Shown: positions 9,150-17,543 of the stretch, piece after piece
Position numbering within the stretch: position 1 is the stretch's first letter
Layout of the letters: the number at the start of each line of letters is the position of its first letter
NCBI RefSeq assembly: GCF_022842145.1
Contig: NZ_JALHQD010000012.1
Location: 1 to 64,000 of the forward strand
Source: Tabrizicola sp.
Lineage (GTDB): Bacteria > Pseudomonadota > Alphaproteobacteria > Rhodobacterales > Rhodobacteraceae
Length of the DNA: 64,000 nt
Reading direction: 5' to 3'
Position numbers and translations under genes: made by a program
The notes under the pieces: model-generated
Told to the model about the DNA's origin: nothing
Database searches by the model: none
What the model saw: only the letters and a program-made list of their open reading frames with translations

Positions 9150-10160
9150 ATGGACTTGGTGCTATTGACCGGGGTCTCCGGTTTCATCGCGAAACATGTG
9201 GCCCTCAAGCTGCTGAACGCCGGGTATTCGGTGCGCGGAACCCTGCGCCGCATGGACCGGGCCGAGGAGGTCCGCGCCGCCCTTGCGCCCTATCTCACCG
9301 AACATGCCGGCGTCTTGACCTTCGTCCAGGCCGACCTCGAATCCGACGCCGGTTGGGCCGAGGCGATGGCTGGCGTCTCGGCGCTGGTACACACCGCCTC
9401 GCCCTTTCCCATCGCCCAGCCGAAGGACCCAGCCACGGTGATCCGCCCCGCCGTGGAAGGCACCGAGCGGGTCCTGAAGGCCGCCGCTTCCGCCGGCGTG
9501 ACACGGGTCATCCTGACCTCCTCCACCGTCGCGGTTCTGAACGAAGCAAAGCCCGACACGCTGCAGGACGAGGCTGACTGGTGCGACATCCATCTGCCCT
9601 CGACCACGCCATATGCCAAGTCGAAGACCCTGGCCGAGCGCACCGCCTGGGAGATCGCCAAGGCACGCGGTCTGAAGCTGACGACGATCAACCCCGGCCT
9701 GGTTCTGGGACCACCCCTGGACGAACACTACGGCTCGTCGCTTGGCCTCGTCGAGCGCTTCCTAAAGGGCAAGGACCCGATGCTCCCACCGATGGGAATC
9801 CCCGTCGTCGATGTCCGTGACGTGGCCGAGATGCACCTGCGCGCGCTCCAACGCCCCGAAACCGAGGGTCGCCGCTACCTGGCCTCCTCCGGTTCGATGG
9901 CCTTCGTGGACATGGGCCGGACCCTCAAGGCCGCCTACCCCACCCGCCGCATTCCAACGCGCGAGGCGCCAAAAGCCATCGTCCGGCTGCTGTCGGTCTT
10001 CGATGCCTCCATCAAGTCGATCCTGCCCAAGCTTGGCCACCTGGAACGCGTGTCCAATGCCCGTGCGGTCAAGGAAATGGGGATGGAGTTCATCGCGCCG
10101 AAAGCCGCGCTCCTCGCCTCGGCCGACTGGCTGGTCAAGCACGGCAGGATCTGGGCCTGA
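9150..10160 (+). CDS. NAD(P)-dependent extended SDR, dihydroflavonol-reductase-like
   Basis: A 336-residue extended short-chain dehydrogenase. The Rossmann motif TGVSGFIAKHVALKLL is at the extreme N-terminus, RGTLRR follows as in DFR-type NADPH enzymes, the catalytic pair is in PYAKSK, and INPGLVLGPPL is the substrate-side loop. Relatives are aldehyde or ketone reductases; the natural substrate is unknown. AGGGGAGAG lies before the ATG. It stands 60 bp after mcd and may be co-transcribed with it. A palindromic repeat follows its stop codon. Confidence 0.85.
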   Translation: MDLVLLTGVSGFIAKHVALKLLNAGYSVRGTLRRMDRAEEVRAALAPYLTEHAGVLTFVQADLESDAGWAEAMAGVSALVHTASPFPIAQPKDPATVIRPAVEGTERVLKAAASAGVTRVILTSSTVAVLNEAKPDTLQDEADWCDIHLPSTTPYAKSKTLAERTAWEIAKARGLKLTTINPGLVLGPPLDEHYGSSLGLVERFLKGKDPMLPPMGIPVVDVRDVAEMHLRALQRPETEGRRYLASSGSMAFVDMGRTLKAAYPTRRIPTREAPKAIVRLLSVFDASIKSILPKLGHLERVSNARAVKEMGMEFIAPKAALLASADWLVKHGRIWA

Positions 10161-10165
10161 CGACT

Positions 10166-10234
10166 GCTCCTCGTTCGCCTTCGGCTTCTCGTCGCAAGTG
10201 CCCAGCGACGAGTGGTCGAAGACCATCGAGGAGC
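10166..10234. repeat. Dispersed palindromic repeat, copy 1 (convergent junction)
   Basis: This 69-bp element starts 6 bp after the stop at 10160 and ends 5 bp before the stop of the convergent permease. The outer arms GCTCCTCG (10166-10173) and CGAGGAGC (10227-10234) and the inner arms CTCGTCGC (10188-10195) and GCGACGAG (10205-10212) are perfect nested inverted repeats; GTCGAAGAC lies at 10215-10223. The same blocks in the same order recur at 58118-58189. It probably acts as a bidirectional terminator or REP-like element. Confidence 0.7.
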
Positions 10235-10238
10235 GGTA

Positions 10239-11462
10239 TCAGGCAGCCACCCCGCCGCGCGACGGCCTTTGCACGCCCAGCCGGGGATGCATCCGCCCCG
10301 CCACCGCCCACGAGGCCAGCAACCCCACCCCAGCCATCACGAAGATCCCCGGCAAGGGAGCGACCCAGAGGACAAGCCAGGCTGCCCCCGGAGTCAGGAT
10401 CGACGAGACGTCACGGAAACTGGAATAGACCGCCGACATCTCGGTCCGCTCGCTGGGTTTCACCGACATCAGGAAGGGCAGACCCCCGACCACGTCCAGC
10501 ATGACCAGGAAAACCGAGCCCGCCATGCAGAGGGCCACCGTCGTCCAGGGCAGGAAGGCCAGAAGCCCCGCCGCCAGGAACAGCGCGCCGCAGATCCCGA
10601 ACGCGGCGCGGACCGACCGCCGCACCGACAGCCGCCGCGCCAGACGGTTCAGCGCCGGGGCCGCGAAAAGCAGCGCATTCGTGATCGACAGCACGATGCC
10701 ACCCACCTTGTCGCCCAAGCCCGCCTCGATGCAGAAGATCGGCAGGTAGACGACATAGACCCACCAGCCGCAGGACCGCATCACCGCGAACATCCAGCCC
10801 GCGATCAGCCGGGGCTGGCTGAAGAACCGGCCCAGATAGCCCAGCGGGTTCACCGCCGCCCGCTTGGCCCGGGTGATCTGCTTGCCATTCCCCAGCCGCA
10901 GAACCCAGAAGCAGACCAGAAGGATGAAGGCGAAGACGCCCGAGGCGATGAAAGGCAGCGCGTGCCACTGATGATACAGCCAGACCCCCGCCATCGGCCC
11001 GATAGCCCAGGGGGCAGCCGCATAGACCATCTGGGTCGACTGGCTGCGCCCCAGGTTCTCCCGGTCGACATAGTCCAGCACATAGGCGTTCAGGCAGACG
11101 AAGATCGTCACCGTCGCCATCGCATTGCAGATCAGCGCCATCGGCACCGACCAGACCGTCCCGATGGCGCCCAGCGTATTGCCGACGAGATACAGGCAGC
11201 CGCCCGCGGTATAGGTCCAGCGCCGTGGGATCAGCCGGGCGGCCCAGGGCACCATCAGCCCCCAGATCAGCGCGACGACGCCCGAGATGAAGAACACGAC
11301 CGAGGTTGCCTGCGCATCTTGCAGCGCGTCATAGACCACCAGCGGCATGGTCGAGATCAGCATCCCGCGGATCGACGCGTCCAGCCCCGACAGCAGTGCG
11401 AAATGCTCGATCCGGGGCGTCGGGCTGTGGCGCAGCGCCAGCGGAATGTAACGGTTGGCCAT
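10239..11462 (-). CDS. Major facilitator superfamily transporter
   Basis: A 407-residue, 12-helix MFS-type permease; the two six-helix halves are joined by a loop at about residues 200-215 (RLGNGKQITRAKRAAVN). SLC-type landmarks such as VDRENLGRSQSTQ and SERTEMSAVYSSFRDVSS resemble drug or metabolite exporters, but the substrate is unknown. I take the ATG at 11462; a GTG at 11501 would add 13 residues but has no ribosome-binding site. It is the last gene of the minus-strand housekeeping run, 92 bp after recO. Confidence 0.85.
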   Translation of the reverse strand: MANRYIPLALRHSPTPRIEHFALLSGLDASIRGMLISTMPLVVYDALQDAQATSVVFFISGVVALIWGLMVPWAARLIPRRWTYTAGGCLYLVGNTLGAIGTVWSVPMALICNAMATVTIFVCLNAYVLDYVDRENLGRSQSTQMVYAAAPWAIGPMAGVWLYHQWHALPFIASGVFAFILLVCFWVLRLGNGKQITRAKRAAVNPLGYLGRFFSQPRLIAGWMFAVMRSCGWWVYVVYLPIFCIEAGLGDKVGGIVLSITNALLFAAPALNRLARRLSVRRSVRAAFGICGALFLAAGLLAFLPWTTVALCMAGSVFLVMLDVVGGLPFLMSVKPSERTEMSAVYSSFRDVSSILTPGAAWLVLWVAPLPGIFVMAGVGLLASWAVAGRMHPRLGVQRPSRGGVAA

Positions 11463-11554
11463 GATCCGACTTGGACGGCCAGACCCGGTTCCGTCTGCCA
11501 CAAAGCCGACATCTGCGGTCGTTTCGGGCCAGCCGTGTCAGGGGCCAGTGCGGT

Positions 11555-12274
11555 TCAGGCCAGACGCGCCAGCAGGTCGACCAGCCGCGACCGTGCCTCG
11601 GGCAGGGGGCGGTCGTGCAGCACGGGACGCAACTCGCGGTCCAGGAAGTAGCCGGTCAACCGCAGCCCCGTCACCACCGCCTGCGGCGACAACGGCGCCT
11701 CACCCTCCAGCCCGTCGGGCAAGGGGAGCAGCCGGTCCGCCCATTCCCCCGCGCCCTTGGCTGTCACCGCCCGCCCGGTCTTCGGGCTGACGTAAGCCAG
11801 CCCGTCCGTCGCCCCGGTGACGGCGCAGGCGGAAAGGTCCAGGCCAAAGCCGATCTCCTCCAAGAGGCACAGCTCCCAGCGGACATAGGCCGCCGTCCAG
11901 CCCTCGCCCCCCAGAACATCCATCAGTGCCAGCGACTTCCGCCACAGGGCCGGATGGGACTCCCGTTCCGGCAGTGCCTCATGCAAAAGGGCACAGACCG
12001 CCAAAAGCCCCGCCAGCGCCAGCCGGTCCCCCAAGAGATGCGCGCGGGATTTCACCGGCTCGACCGTGAAACTGCCGATATGCTCGTCCAGCCGCGCCCG
12101 CCATTCCAGCTTGAGACCCGTCCCCGGCTGCAAACTGGCCGCCATCTTGCGCGAGGCACCACCGCGCACGACGCCCGAATGCCGACCATGCGCCGCCGTC
12201 ATCACCTCGATGATCGCCGAGGTCTCGCCATGCGGCCGCATGGACAGAAGAATGCCGTCGTCGCGCCAATCCAT
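11555..12274 (-). CDS. recO: DNA repair protein RecO
   Basis: Recombination mediator that helps RecR load RecA at single-stranded gaps (RecFOR pathway). The N-terminus [17 protein letters not shown] is the characteristic OB-fold start, followed by [10 protein letters not shown] and a helical C-terminal domain; 239 residues is typical. I start at the ATG at 12274 rather than the longer frame at 12310, because family members begin at MDWRD or MEWRD. The zinc-finger cysteines of some RecO proteins are absent. It lies in the era-DUF1491-recO order common in Rhodobacteraceae. Confidence 0.93.
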   Translation of the reverse strand: MDWRDDGILLSMRPHGETSAIIEVMTAAHGRHSGVVRGGASRKMAASLQPGTGLKLEWRARLDEHIGSFTVEPVKSRAHLLGDRLALAGLLAVCALLHEALPERESHPALWRKSLALMDVLGGEGWTAAYVRWELCLLEEIGFGLDLSACAVTGATDGLAYVSPKTGRAVTAKGAGEWADRLLPLPDGLEGEAPLSPQAVVTGLRLTGYFLDRELRPVLHDRPLPEARSRLVDLLARLA

Positions 12275-12343
12275 GCGTCGGACTATCCGCTGCGACGCCC
12301 GCCCCCGCAAGCCCGGTTGCCAGGCCCGCCTTTCTCCCGCGCC

Positions 12344-12679
12344 TCAGTCCGCCAACCCGTCTTCTTCCAGGAGGGTCCGGCCCTGCCGATCCTCCAGCTC
12401 GATCACCCACAGATCCGGATCGCGTGCTTTGGTGCGGGAGACCAAAGCGTCGACCTCCGCCTCCGGCCCCTCGGTCAGAAGGATCCAGGCTCGCGCCCCG
12501 GTCATCAGGTCCGACCGCCGCTCGTAAGCCCGCGCGGACCCGTCCAGCAGCGCCACCTTGACCACCACGGCGCCCGCCTCGCTGTCACCCTTGGCGGTCA
12601 CATAGGCCGGAATATCCGCCAGCCGCAGCCGCGTAAGGTAAGCCGAGACCCAGATGCCGCTCGCCAGCCGTGGGCTCAT
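12344..12679 (-). CDS. DUF1491 family protein
   Basis: A 111-residue soluble protein without signal peptide or membrane segment. The opening RLASGIWVSAYLTRLRLADIPAYV and the closing LEEDGLAD match DUF1491, a family of unknown function largely confined to alphaproteobacteria and usually found beside era and recO, as here. It lies 70 bp upstream of recO. Tandem palindromes separate it from era, so its expression relative to era may be modulated. No catalytic motif can be seen. Confidence 0.8.
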   Translation of the reverse strand: MSPRLASGIWVSAYLTRLRLADIPAYVTAKGDSEAGAVVVKVALLDGSARAYERRSDLMTGARAWILLTEGPEAEVDALVSRTKARDPDLWVIELEDRQGRTLLEEDGLAD

Positions 12680-12706
12680 CGCGCCACGCCCCGGCCGCGA
12701 CCCAGT

Positions 12707-12746
12707 TCCTTCGAAGGAGTTTGCAAAAGTCTTCGAAGACTTTTGC
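12707..12746. repeat. Tandem perfect palindromes between era and the DUF1491 gene
   Basis: A 12-bp palindrome (TCCTTCGAAGGA, 12707-12718) is followed after 4 bp by a 24-bp perfect palindrome (12723-12746; GCAAAAGTCTTC then its exact reverse complement). Both centre on TTCGAA. They lie in the 72-bp gap between two co-directional genes, 5 bp after the era stop. Together they look like a processing, attenuating or terminating structure and share style with 33657-33722. Confidence 0.75.
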
Positions 12747-12751
12747 CCCTC

Positions 12752-13663
12752 TCACGCATCGCCGTCTTTGAAGTCGAGGCCCATCTCGGAATAGCGCTCC
12801 GGTTCGTCCAGCCAGTTCGGCCGCACCTTCACCTGCAGGAAGAGGTGCACCGTGCGACCCAGGAACTCGCTGATGTCAGCCCGCGCTGCCTGGCCCACGC
12901 CCTTGATCGTCTCGCCCTTGTTGCCCAGCACGATCCCCTTGTGGCCGTCGCGGGCGACATAGACGATCTGGTCGATCCGCGTGGTCCCGTCGGGCTTGTC
13001 TTCCCACTTCTCGGTCTCGACGGTCAGCTGATACGGCAGCTCTTCATGCAGCCGCAGGGTCAGCTTCTCACGGGTCATCTCGGCCGCGATCATCCGCATC
13101 GGCAGATCGGCGATCTGGTCCTCGGGGTAGAACCAATGGCCTTCCGGCACTTCGGCCGCCAGCCACTCCCGCAGATCGGCGACGCCGTAACCCTTCTCGG
13201 CGCTGATCATGAAGGTTCTGGCAAAGGGAAAGGCCGCGTTGGCCTCCTCGGCCAGAGCCAGCAGCGTTTCCGCCTTCACCCGGTCCAGCTTGTTGATCGC
13301 CAGCGCGATGGGCTGGCCCTTCGGCATCTCGTCCTTCAGCCGTTCGATGATCGCCTTGGCGCCCTCGGTCAGCCCGCGCTGCGCTTCGATCAGAAGGACG
13401 ATGATATCCGCATCCGACGCCCCACCCCAGGCCGCCTTGACCATGCTGCGGTCCAGGCGCCGCCGGGGCCGGAAGATGCCGGGCGTATCGACGAACACGA
13501 TCTGACTTTGCCCCTCCATGCAGACGCCCCGGATCCGGGTCCGCGTCGTCTGCACTTTGTGCGTGACGATGGACACCTTCGCCCCCACCATCCGGTTCAG
13601 GAGGGTGGACTTGCCCGCATTGGGCTCTCCGATCAGGGCGACGAAGCCCGCGCGCGTGGTCAT
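12752..13663 (-). CDS. era: GTPase Era
   Basis: Essential GTPase that binds 16S rRNA and assists 30S ribosome maturation. G1 is GEPNAGKST (residues 12-20), G3 is DTPGI, G4 is NKLD, and the C-terminal KH RNA-binding domain includes GHKGIVLGNKGETIKGVG. At 303 residues it has the usual length. rnc starts about 900 bp upstream on the same strand, a conserved rnc-era order, though the two are separated here by about 210 bp containing a small plus-strand frame. Confidence 0.97.
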   Translation of the reverse strand: MTTRAGFVALIGEPNAGKSTLLNRMVGAKVSIVTHKVQTTRTRIRGVCMEGQSQIVFVDTPGIFRPRRRLDRSMVKAAWGGASDADIIVLLIEAQRGLTEGAKAIIERLKDEMPKGQPIALAINKLDRVKAETLLALAEEANAAFPFARTFMISAEKGYGVADLREWLAAEVPEGHWFYPEDQIADLPMRMIAAEMTREKLTLRLHEELPYQLTVETEKWEDKPDGTTRIDQIVYVARDGHKGIVLGNKGETIKGVGQAARADISEFLGRTVHLFLQVKVRPNWLDEPERYSEMGLDFKDGDA

Positions 13664-13723
13664 GTCGTTCAGCTATCCTTGATGTAAGCTTGCCCCATAC
13701 TGGAAAGCGGACGGAAATGCCAG

Positions 13724-13876
13724 TTGGCAAACCTTGATCTCGAAACCCCCGCGATCGACTGGCCCAATTTCTCCCGCGGCAAGTATGCCGGTCTGGAAGT
13801 CGCCGGGGTCCGCAAGAAGCTCTGGCGGTGCGAGGCGCGGCAGAAGGGGCTGATGCCGCCATCCCTGCCGGACTAG
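13724..13876 (+). CDS. Possible small protein or gene remnant, 50 residues
   Basis: A plus-strand frame between era and rnc translates to a plausible basic, tryptophan-bearing peptide ([20 protein letters not shown] in its middle). The only reasonable starts are TTG at 13724 or CTG at 13700, and neither has a good ribosome-binding site, so this may be a decayed or N-terminally truncated gene. Its TAG and the rnc stop share one CTAG. I do not recognise the family. The peptide looks protein-like and no era, rnc or other gene overlaps it apart from the CTAG, which argues against a mere shadow of a gene. Confidence 0.4.
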   Translation: MANLDLETPAIDWPNFSRGKYAGLEVAGVRKKLWRCEARQKGLMPPSLPD

Positions 13877-14562
13877 TCGCGGGTCGCCTCCACCCGGTCC
13901 AGCAGCAGTCGCGCCGCGGCCTGTTCCGCCACCCGTTTCGACCCTGCCGAAGCCTCGGCCGCCTGTCCGGTCGCCAATGTCACCCGCACCGTGAAGACCG
14001 GAGCATGGTCGGGGCCGCTGCGCCCGGCCTCCTCGTAGCTGGGCGGCACCATGCCACGGGCTTGCGCCCATTCCTGCAGACTGGTCTTGGCATCCCGCGC
14101 GTCGGGTTCCACCGCCGCGATCCGGCTGCCCCAAAGACGCAGCACCAGGGCCCGCGCCGCCTCAAAGCCCGCGTCCTGGTAGACCGCTGCGATCACCGCT
14201 TCCATCGCGTCGCCCAGCAAGGCCTCCTTGCGGCGGCCGCCGGTCAGCATCTCGGACCGCCCCAGCTTCAGCACGTCCCCCAACCCGACCTCGCGGGCCA
14301 CATCGGCGCAGGTTTCCTTGCGCACCAGCGCGTTGAAGCGCGGCGCAAGCTGTCCCTCCCGCGCATCGGTGTCGGCCGAAAGCAACGCCTCGGCCATCAC
14401 CAGCCCCAGCACCCGGTCGCCCAGAAACTCCAGCCGCTGGTTGTCGGGCCGCGTCGCGGTGCCGATCGAGGCATGCGTCACCGCCCGCACCAGAAGATCA
14501 GGCTTGCGGAACGCATGTCCCAGGCGGCCCTGAAAGGCCAGCAGGTCCGCCGCCAACCTCAC
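13873..14562 (-). CDS. rnc: Ribonuclease III
   Basis: Double-strand-specific endoribonuclease for rRNA processing and mRNA decay. The nuclease signature [18 protein letters not shown] lies at about residues 43-60, the second acidic site is in [13 protein letters not shown], and a double-stranded-RNA-binding domain forms the last 70 residues. 229 residues fits the family. It begins with GTG at 14562, ten bases after the lepB stop with GAGAG between, so it is probably co-translated with lepB. The TAG stop is shared in a CTAG with a small plus-strand frame. Confidence 0.95.
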   Translation of the reverse strand: MRLAADLLAFQGRLGHAFRKPDLLVRAVTHASIGTATRPDNQRLEFLGDRVLGLVMAEALLSADTDAREGQLAPRFNALVRKETCADVAREVGLGDVLKLGRSEMLTGGRRKEALLGDAMEAVIAAVYQDAGFEAARALVLRLWGSRIAAVEPDARDAKTSLQEWAQARGMVPPSYEEAGRSGPDHAPVFTVRVTLATGQAAEASAGSKRVAEQAAARLLLDRVEATRD

Positions 14563-14572
14563 GGGTTCGCTC

Positions 14573-15376
14573 TCACTCGATCGCCTTGAAGAAGCGGTCG
14601 GCCCGCCAGGTCCAGAAGAAGAACAGGCTCCGGCCCGCCGACGAGAACATGATCCGATCCGCCCGGCCGATCAGGAACTCGGCCGGCAGGAAACCGACGC
14701 CACCCAGGGCCTGCGGAAAGCGGCTGTCGGTGGAGTTGTCGCGGTTGTCGCCCATCACGAAGTAGTGGCCTTCGGGCACGGTGAAGACATCCGTGTCGTC
14801 GCCGGGACCCGAAGCATCGATGTTCAGGACGTTGTGCTGCCGGCCCTCGGGCAAGGTCTCGACGAAGCGGGACTTCGTGCAAAGCCCGCCGTCGCCCACC
14901 GCGCCGTTCTCGCAGCGCGGGCGATTGCGCATCGGGCCCTGCGCTTCCATCACTTCCTCGAACACGCCTGCCGCCTCTTGCGGAGCCGCCGCGCCGTTGA
15001 TGTACAGCACGCCACCTTGCATCTGCAGCTTGTCGCCCGGCAGCCCGATCAGCCGCTTGATGTAGTCCGCCCCCGCCGTCGGATGCCGGAACACCACGAC
15101 ATCACCGCGCGCCGGGTCCGCGCCCAGAACCCGGCCCGAGACCGGGCAAAGGCTGACCGTCGTGAACGGGATTTCGCAGGAATAGCGGGAATAGCCGTAG
15201 GCCATCTTGTTGACGAAGAGGAAGTCCCCGATCAGCAGGGTGTCCTTCATCGACTCGGACGGGATCCAGAACGGCTGGAACAGGATCGACCGGAACGCGA
15301 TTGCGATGACCAGGGCCCAGAAGACCGTCTTGATCGTCTCGACGATGCCGCCATCGCCCTTGTCGCTGCTTTCCAT
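14573..15376 (-). CDS. lepB: Signal peptidase I
   Basis: Inner-membrane serine protease that removes Sec and Tat signal peptides. One membrane helix at about residues 13-36 is followed by the catalytic serine (Ser42 in [10 protein letters not shown]) and the general base Lys107 in [23 protein letters not shown] is conserved box E. 267 residues is typical for alphaproteobacterial LepB. It lies 52 bp after acpS and 10 bp before rnc, in the standard acpS-lepB-rnc-era order. Confidence 0.96.
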   Translation of the reverse strand: MESSDKGDGGIVETIKTVFWALVIAIAFRSILFQPFWIPSESMKDTLLIGDFLFVNKMAYGYSRYSCEIPFTTVSLCPVSGRVLGADPARGDVVVFRHPTAGADYIKRLIGLPGDKLQMQGGVLYINGAAAPQEAAGVFEEVMEAQGPMRNRPRCENGAVGDGGLCTKSRFVETLPEGRQHNVLNIDASGPGDDTDVFTVPEGHYFVMGDNRDNSTDSRFPQALGGVGFLPAEFLIGRADRIMFSSAGRSLFFFWTWRADRFFKAIE

Positions 15377-15428
15377 GCCGTCCTGCCTCTTGCCGTTTTG
15401 CGCTACATGCGCGCGGGGTTCAGGGGAG

Positions 15429-15854
15429 TCAAGCTTGGCCCGGCGCCCCCGCGACCAGCGGACGGGCCTCGATCACCACGAATGCCTGCGCCCAGGGGTG
15501 GTCGTCGGTCAGCGTGACATGGATCACGGCCTCGTGGCCCGCGGGCGTCATCGCGCGCAGCCTTTCGGCGGCCCAGCCCGTGACATGCATCACCGGCTGG
15601 CCCGACCGCAGGTTCGTGACAGCCATGTCCTTCCAGCCGATCCCCATCCGCAATCCGGTGCCGAGCGCCTTCGAACACGCTTCCTTCGCGGCCCAACGCT
15701 TGGCGTAAGTCGCGGCGATGGCGCGGGGGCGGCTGTCGGCCTTCTTTTGCTCGATGTCGGTAAATACCCGCTGCTTGAAGCGCTCGCCATGTCGCGCCAG
15801 CGTCGCCTCCATCCGCTCGATGTTGCACAGATCGCTGCCGATACCCAGGATCAT
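15429..15854 (-). CDS. acpS: Holo-[acyl-carrier-protein] synthase
   Basis: Transfers 4'-phosphopantetheine from CoA to the serine of acyl carrier protein. The N-terminal [16 protein letters not shown] holds the metal-binding Asp8 and [14 protein letters not shown] carries the second acidic ligand and catalytic lysine, both diagnostic of the AcpS fold. 141 residues is normal. AGGGGAAGG precedes the ATG. It lies in the pdxJ-acpS-lepB run, a common proteobacterial arrangement. Confidence 0.96.
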   Translation of the reverse strand: MILGIGSDLCNIERMEATLARHGERFKQRVFTDIEQKKADSRPRAIAATYAKRWAAKEACSKALGTGLRMGIGWKDMAVTNLRSGQPVMHVTGWAAERLRAMTPAGHEAVIHVTLTDDHPWAQAFVVIEARPLVAGAPGQA

Positions 15855-15881
15855 CGCCTTCCCCTGACTTGCCCGCAGGGA

Positions 15882-16007
15882 TCAGCCTGCCTCGGCAAAC
15901 TCATGGCAGAGTTGCCCGGCCTCTTCCAGCGCCACCATCAGCTTCAGAAACCCGCAGGTCTGTGCCCCACCGGGTCCCCCGGCAAGACCGCGGACGCTTG
16001 GCGGGCC
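15882..16007 (-). other. Short open frame after pdxJ, possible remnant
   Basis: The 153-bp gap between pdxJ and acpS contains a frame continuing in phase directly after the pdxJ TAA. It ends in a helical-looking stretch (CGFLKLMVALEEAGQLCHEF) and stops at 15882. The only ATG leaves 18 residues. It may be a decayed small gene or a spurious frame; I do not recognise it. Confidence 0.25.
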
Positions 16008-16772
16008 TTACAGACCGCGTGCCAGGTCCATCCGCCGACGCATCTCCTCGATCGAGGCTTCCAGCCCGCGGAAGATCGCCTCGCCGACCAGGAAATGCCC
16101 GATGTTCAGCTCGGCCAGCTCCGGGATGGCGGCGATGGCTTCCACGTTGTCATAGGTCAGCCCGTGACCGGCATGGACCTCCAGCCCCAGGCTGGCGGCG
16201 AACTCGGCCCCGGCCTGCAGAGAGGCAAGCTCGCGGTCCGCAAGCGCCGCGTGGCCGTCCGCAAGAAGATCAGAGTACAGCCCGGTGTGCAGTTCAACCA
16301 CCGCCGCGCCGATCCGGGCACTGGCTTCGATCTGGCGGGGATCGTGGCTGATGAACATGCTGACGCGGCAGCCTGCCTCGCGCAGGGGAGTGATGTAGTC
16401 GGTCAGACGGTTCTGGTCCGAGGCCACGTCAAGCCCGCCCTCGGTCGTCCGCTCCTCGCGCTTTTCGGGGACCAGACAGATCGCATGCGGCTTGTGGCGC
16501 AGCGCAATCGCCTGCATCTCGGCCGTGGCGGCGCATTCAAAGTTCAGGGGCACCGTCAAGGCGGCCATCAGCGCCTCGATGTCGGCGTCGCGGATATGGC
16601 GGCGATCCTCGCGCAGGTGCGCGGTGATCCCGTCCGCCCCTGCGGTTTCCGCCAACAGCGCCGCGCGCAGCGGGTCGGGCCAGGCCGAACCGCGGGCATT
16701 CCGCACGGTCGCCACGTGGTCGATGTTCACCCCAAGCCGAAGCTTGCCAGTCTGGTGCAGTGCTTGGATCAT
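16008..16772 (-). CDS. pdxJ: Pyridoxine 5'-phosphate synthase
   Basis: Condenses 3-amino-1-hydroxyacetone 1-phosphate with deoxyxylulose 5-phosphate to pyridoxine 5'-phosphate (DXP-dependent vitamin B6 route). The start LRLGVNIDHVATVRNARG, the EDRRHI segment, the central NFECAAT and the AGHGLTYDNV loop are hallmark PdxJ motifs of a TIM barrel. 254 residues is typical. It sits between a DUF2062 gene and acpS on the same strand; pdxJ-acpS linkage is widely conserved. Confidence 0.96.
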   Translation of the reverse strand: MIQALHQTGKLRLGVNIDHVATVRNARGSAWPDPLRAALLAETAGADGITAHLREDRRHIRDADIEALMAALTVPLNFECAATAEMQAIALRHKPHAICLVPEKREERTTEGGLDVASDQNRLTDYITPLREAGCRVSMFISHDPRQIEASARIGAAVVELHTGLYSDLLADGHAALADRELASLQAGAEFAASLGLEVHAGHGLTYDNVEAIAAIPELAELNIGHFLVGEAIFRGLEASIEEMRRRMDLARGL

Positions 16773-16799
16773 TCCGGCCTTCCCGCGTTTTCCGACAGT

Positions 16800-17504
16800 C
16801 TAGGGCGTTCCCGGGCTGTCGTCATCGTCTTCGCTGCCTTTTTCGCTGCGACGCTTCAGCTTGGCCGCGGCCTCTGCAAGCTTGGCCCGCATCCTGCCAC
16901 GCCGCTCGGCCCGGTCCTGCGCCGTTGCCGCGCGGGCTTTCTGGTAGGCCTCGACCAGCGGAATCGTCACGTAATAGGCGATGGTCGACAGGATCAGCGC
17001 CGGTCCCAGCGCCCCGATCAGATACGGGATATAGATCTCGTTCCAGAACTGGATCAGCCCGTCCCACTGGGTCTTCTGCGGTCCGAACATCGCCAGGAAG
17101 TTGAACCACAGGTCGCGCCCCGCTTCACCAAAGGCGTGACCGATGTACTTGCCGTTCAGCGGCGCCTCGATCCCCATGATCCAGTGACCAAGGGTCATCG
17201 CCAGCACCGCGAAAAAGGGAGTCGTCACGGGATTGGTATTGAAGGTCCCCAGCAGCGCCGCCAGCACATTACCCCTCACAAGGCGTGCAGCCCCCCAGGC
17301 GGCAAGGAACTGCAGCCCGGGCAAAGGCAGAAAACCGATGAAGAACCCGGCGAATACCCCCCGCGCGACGCGGTGCGGCTGGTCCGGCAGGCGGCGCATC
17401 CGGTATACGACATAACGGGTCGCACGCTTGAAGCCCGAGCGCGGATAGACCTGCTCGCGCAACCATGCGCCCCACCCTAACTTATCCCTGCGCCTGAAAA
17501 CCAA
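16800..17504 (-). CDS. DUF2062 family membrane protein
   Basis: A 234-residue inner-membrane protein with about three helices (ARGVFAGFFIGFLPLPGLQF region, VLAALLGTFNTNPVTTPFF, and YLIGALGPALILSTIAYYV) and a basic, then acidic, cytoplasmic tail. The FIGFLPLPG and NTNPVTTPF motifs define DUF2062, whose role is unknown. I start at TTG 17504 because GAAGAGG lies just upstream and related proteins begin MVFRRRD; a GTG at 17528 would extend it by 8 residues. It sits 39 bp after the rsh stop and 27 bp before the pdxJ start. Confidence 0.83.
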   Translation of the reverse strand: MVFRRRDKLGWGAWLREQVYPRSGFKRATRYVVYRMRRLPDQPHRVARGVFAGFFIGFLPLPGLQFLAAWGAARLVRGNVLAALLGTFNTNPVTTPFFAVLAMTLGHWIMGIEAPLNGKYIGHAFGEAGRDLWFNFLAMFGPQKTQWDGLIQFWNEIYIPYLIGALGPALILSTIAYYVTIPLVEAYQKARAATAQDRAERRGRMRAKLAEAAAKLKRRSEKGSEDDDDSPGTP

Positions 17505-17543
17505 CGTCGCCTCTTCTCCGGGCCCCACCCCCGCTGTCCGACC

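Noticed and set aside
12707-12746. CRISPR array or mobile-element ends
   Set aside because: There are only two palindromes, with no repeated spacers, transposase or target duplication.
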